From: Paenibacillus ottowii
Lineage (GTDB): Bacteria; Bacillota; Bacilli; Paenibacillales; Paenibacillaceae
Direction of reading: 5' to 3'
DNA: 64,000 bases
Assembly (NCBI RefSeq): GCF_006874425.1
Contig: NZ_VIJZ01000002.1
Location: 62,001 to 126,000 of the forward strand
Within the stretch, counting starts at the first letter, position 1. Each line of letters begins with the position of its first letter. A program made the position numbers and the translations under genes. A model generated the notes under the pieces. That model had not been told where the DNA came from, did no database searches, and was given only the letters and a program-made list of their open reading frames with translations. Of the stretch, positions 61,842 to 64,000 are shown in pieces.

Positions 61842-62600
61842 ATGGATATTTACGATTATGCAAGAAACCCATTAAAAGAGGATTGGCAAAAGATTTGTGG
61901 AGAAAAGGTAGAGGTCATTAATAACCTCGGCCTCAGTGATCCCAAGAGAAAGTTTAATGTTCTTAATCTCTTTGATGGCTACCATGGTATTAATTTGAGC
62001 TACTGGATTCGAGAATTCAACAACAGAATCTTTGATTTGATTACTAACTACACCTTACTCAAGTCCTATTATGATGCCGGAATCCCAGATGAAGAATGGT
62101 ACAAATCACCAGGCGATAATGGCGAAAGCATTCAATATTTTCCGCATTTTAAAGAAGAGCATTTTGGTAATTTGTATTGGTTCAGTTTTTATATGGACAG
62201 CTACTATACTCGATTTGAAGGAGTAATTGATTCGGTCTATCATCTTGTCAATGTAAAATATCAGTTTGATGTGGAGACAACTCTAGGTTTTAGAATTAGA
62301 GTAATGAAAAAACTTAAGACGAAGGATAGTGATCTTTATGCATATCTCAATTCATTACCAGAAAACCCTGTATTTAAAGAGATAAAGGACTTCAGAAATA
62401 ATATTGTACACAATTTCAGACCCAACCAAGTTGATTCTGGTTTATCCAAAACTAAAAATGAGGACGGCTCTACAACCTATTCTATGGGGATCGGTAATTA
62501 CACTTCTTCAAGTGAGTTTCTAAATAACATTAACGAAAGCTTGGATTTGTTATTAGAAATTACAGACAAGATAAGAGAGAAGGTTAGTTTGTCTGAGTAG
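61842..62600 (+). CDS. HEPN-domain protein (Cthe_2314-like)
   Basis: 252 residues. A helical protein with the HEPN ribonuclease motif R-x4-H at Arg185 to His190 (FRNNIVHNFRPNQ), preceded by a conserved-looking EIKD. HEPN proteins cut RNA in many toxin and phage-defence systems. It resembles the Cthe_2314 HEPN group. GAAGGGGAC lies before the ATG. Alone on the plus strand within minus-strand phage genes; likely a lysogen-expressed moron. Confidence 0.7.
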   Translation: MDIYDYARNPLKEDWQKICGEKVEVINNLGLSDPKRKFNVLNLFDGYHGINLSYWIREFNNRIFDLITNYTLLKSYYDAGIPDEEWYKSPGDNGESIQYFPHFKEEHFGNLYWFSFYMDSYYTRFEGVIDSVYHLVNVKYQFDVETTLGFRIRVMKKLKTKDSDLYAYLNSLPENPVFKEIKDFRNNIVHNFRPNQVDSGLSKTKNEDGSTTYSMGIGNYTSSSEFLNNINESLDLLLEITDKIREKVSLSE

Positions 62601-62912
62601 TAGAGATAGGTCAAGTTATTAGCTGATATCCTTTTATAAAAATACCAATTAACCTTAATATTTTACCTATTCATAATTAGGAGGATTCGTTATACCGCTG
62701 GGTCAGTCACTGTTTCCCATGATTAATTACATGTATCGGATAAGTTGATTCTTTGTAATAATCAGGGTTTACATAACATTTTCTAATATTATTTCTGGCT
62801 TCTTCATAATCTTATATCCTGCTTCTGGGTAGAGGGACACCGCGTCCTGTATTATTTACATGTAAGCGAAAGATATGATCGGGTGCAGGTGTTACCTACA
62901 CCCTGTATCGGT
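62601..62912. other. Intergenic stretch, possible decayed minus-strand frames
   Basis: Short minus-strand frames read protein-like (HIFRLHVNNTGRGVPLPR; EESTYPIHVINHGKQ-like), broken by stops, and ACATGTAA-type words recur. Maybe the remains of a small early gene; no intact gene. Confidence 0.35.
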
Positions 62913-63056
62913 TTAATCCCGATGATCCATTTCAAGTTCGTCCATCATCCGCTGCAAGTCTCCCAAATCCAGATTGTTATCCTCAATCCCCTCTGCTTCA
63001 AGGCGGTTAATTTCCTCGCGCAGATCGTGCCACATCATATAATAATTTGGTATCAT
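62913..63056 (-). CDS. Small phage early protein
   Basis: 47 residues, MIPNYYMMWHDLREEINRLE, then DLGDLQRMMDELEMDHRD. GGAAGG lies 9 bases before the ATG at 63056; an ATG at 63065 would overlap that site. Helical and acidic, function unknown. It was too short for the usual length cut-off. Confidence 0.65.
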   Translation of the reverse strand: MIPNYYMMWHDLREEINRLEAEGIEDNNLDLGDLQRMMDELEMDHRD

Positions 63057-63103
63057 ATCTATCATCCTTCCAACGCTCAACCAGGAGCGTATTGTATTGG
63101 TGG

Positions 63104-63499
63104 TTACTCTCCTTGGGGGTGTAGCAGCTCCGGGTTATCGTGTATGTTTCCAGCGATATGCATATTTTCTTCACCAAATTCATCCAACGAATGCAAACGT
63201 CCGGTGGAGTGGCTTTTCAGCACGTAACCAGCCGTTTCCTTGTTCCAAACAACCATATATTTGCTATCATTGTGCGTACACCCGTATTCACTATCGCAGT
63301 CGCAGGCAATGAACATAATGTCGCAATCGTAAAACTCTAATCCGTAATATTTTACAAACTGACCTACTGTTTCAGGGTCTACTGGATGTGATTGCGCTCT
63401 ATGATCTACAATGTCCACCCTGCCGTTGTGCTGCCAGATATCTCCGAATACCCATTCGGAGATATCAAGCCGTTTACCACGGAATTTAATATCTCTCAT
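63104..63499 (-). CDS. YopX-family phage protein
   Basis: 131 residues. MRDIKFRGKRLDISEWVFGD and the ending ENMHIAGNIHDNPELLHPQ are the signature of the YopX family, common in the early regions of Firmicute phages; role unknown. The middle holds several Cys (CDCDSEYGC), which could bind metal. Confidence 0.9.
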   Translation of the reverse strand: MRDIKFRGKRLDISEWVFGDIWQHNGRVDIVDHRAQSHPVDPETVGQFVKYYGLEFYDCDIMFIACDCDSEYGCTHNDSKYMVVWNKETAGYVLKSHSTGRLHSLDEFGEENMHIAGNIHDNPELLHPQGE

Positions 63500-63546
63500 G
63501 CTTATCGCTCCTTATATAGGGGTGTAGGGTAAGAGGCTGTTATGCC

Positions 63547-64000
63547 TCATTCAAATTCAGGGTTTCCAAACTCCGTTTCGTAATCATCTATGACCAGTGT
63601 TGCTTTTTGAGTCCACATCTTGAACAAAGTCGCATCCAATCCGTACATTCCACCCATAATCACACGGTTATCGAATTTCTTATCTGAAACCTCGGCTCTT
63701 GATACGGTCATATCTTTTTCAAGCGATATCATATATTTGCATTGGTACCACTCAACATCTTCTTTCGGGTCCATATATACGTACTTGGTTCCGTATTTTT
63801 CCTCTACAATAACCGTGATTTGCTCAACCTCTTCATAAGACAGTTCTTCAAGTTTAAGCTCATCCTCAACCATTTCTTTTACTAATTCTGATAATCTATA
63901 TTCATTCTTCCCTGTTCCCAGCAACTCTTGTAACTGCTCTTGTATTCTCGCTGCGCCTTCTTCATGAATCGAACGCTCTAACTCACTTTTAATAACGTTC
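63547..64000 (-). CDS. Phage protein, N-terminus outside the window
   Basis: The frame stays open from 63547 to the right edge, at least 150 residues; the first in-window start-like codon (63924) is internal. EEGAARIQEQLQELLGTGKN, then VEQITVIVEEKYGTKYVYMD. No family recognised. Part of the early-type gene set with YopX. Confidence 0.6.
   Translation of the reverse strand, partial: NVIKSELERSIHEEGAARIQEQLQELLGTGKNEYRLSELVKEMVEDELKLEELSYEEVEQITVIVEEKYGTKYVYMDPKEDVEWYQCKYMISLEKDMTVSRAEVSDKKFDNRVIMGGMYGLDATLFKMWTQKATLVIDDYETEFGNPEFE

Noticed and set aside
1-64000. CRISPR arrays, tRNA and rRNA genes
   Set aside because: No regularly spaced direct repeats of suitable length and no tRNA- or rRNA-like segment found by eye.

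Overview
The window looks like chromosomal DNA of a spore-forming Firmicute, most likely Paenibacillus. Evidence: a gerA-gerC-gerB germination operon, YjcZ-like and Cse60-like sporulation microproteins, a fragment of a Paenibacillus-type glutamine synthetase C-terminus, and an XRE regulator with a TPR-like C-terminus. Assignments are from reading the sequence; no database search was run.

Positions 1-19.3 kb are host chromosome. They hold the end of a sialidase-like gene, a YjcZ-type microprotein, a dead IS3-family element (644-1648) still flanked by a 4-bp target duplication, an XRE/TPR regulator, an Lsa-type ABC-F ribosome protection gene behind a transcription attenuator, the germination operon, and a stretch (10.1-15.5 kb) with many broken genes: a frameshifted secreted protein, a frameshifted MerR regulator, a glyoxalase lacking its middle, a chimera of an alpha-galactosidase start with a sugar acetyltransferase, and an AraC regulator with a frameshift and an internal deletion. 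An intact AraC regulator and a divergent epoxide hydrolase follow.

At 19321-19371 lies a detached 3' end of glnA with its terminator. I read this as the displaced target of an integrated prophage that fills the rest of the window and runs off the right edge. From the att side inward: about 13 kb of cargo (19.4-32.7 kb), lysis genes (32.8-34.8 kb), tail fibre and baseplate genes (35-41.7 kb), a very long tape measure gene, tail chaperones with a likely +1 frameshift, tail tube, connectors, capsid, protease/scaffold, portal, a TIR-domain gene, terminase (54-59.2 kb), a candidate structured RNA, a late regulator (61 kb), a HEPN gene and early-type small genes. Late genes are all on the minus strand. 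The organisation is that of a long-tailed siphovirus.

The most interesting points: (1) an agr-like peptide signalling operon in the cargo whose receptor-like protein has no kinase and whose LytTR regulator has no receiver domain; (2) a TIR-domain gene between portal and terminase; (3) a terminase small subunit containing an FtsK-gamma-like winged helix; (4) a 17-19 bp palindrome placed before terS, portal, tape measure and holin genes; (5) a hairpin-rich RNA candidate upstream of terS; (6) unrecognised multigene modules between the lysis genes and the att site.
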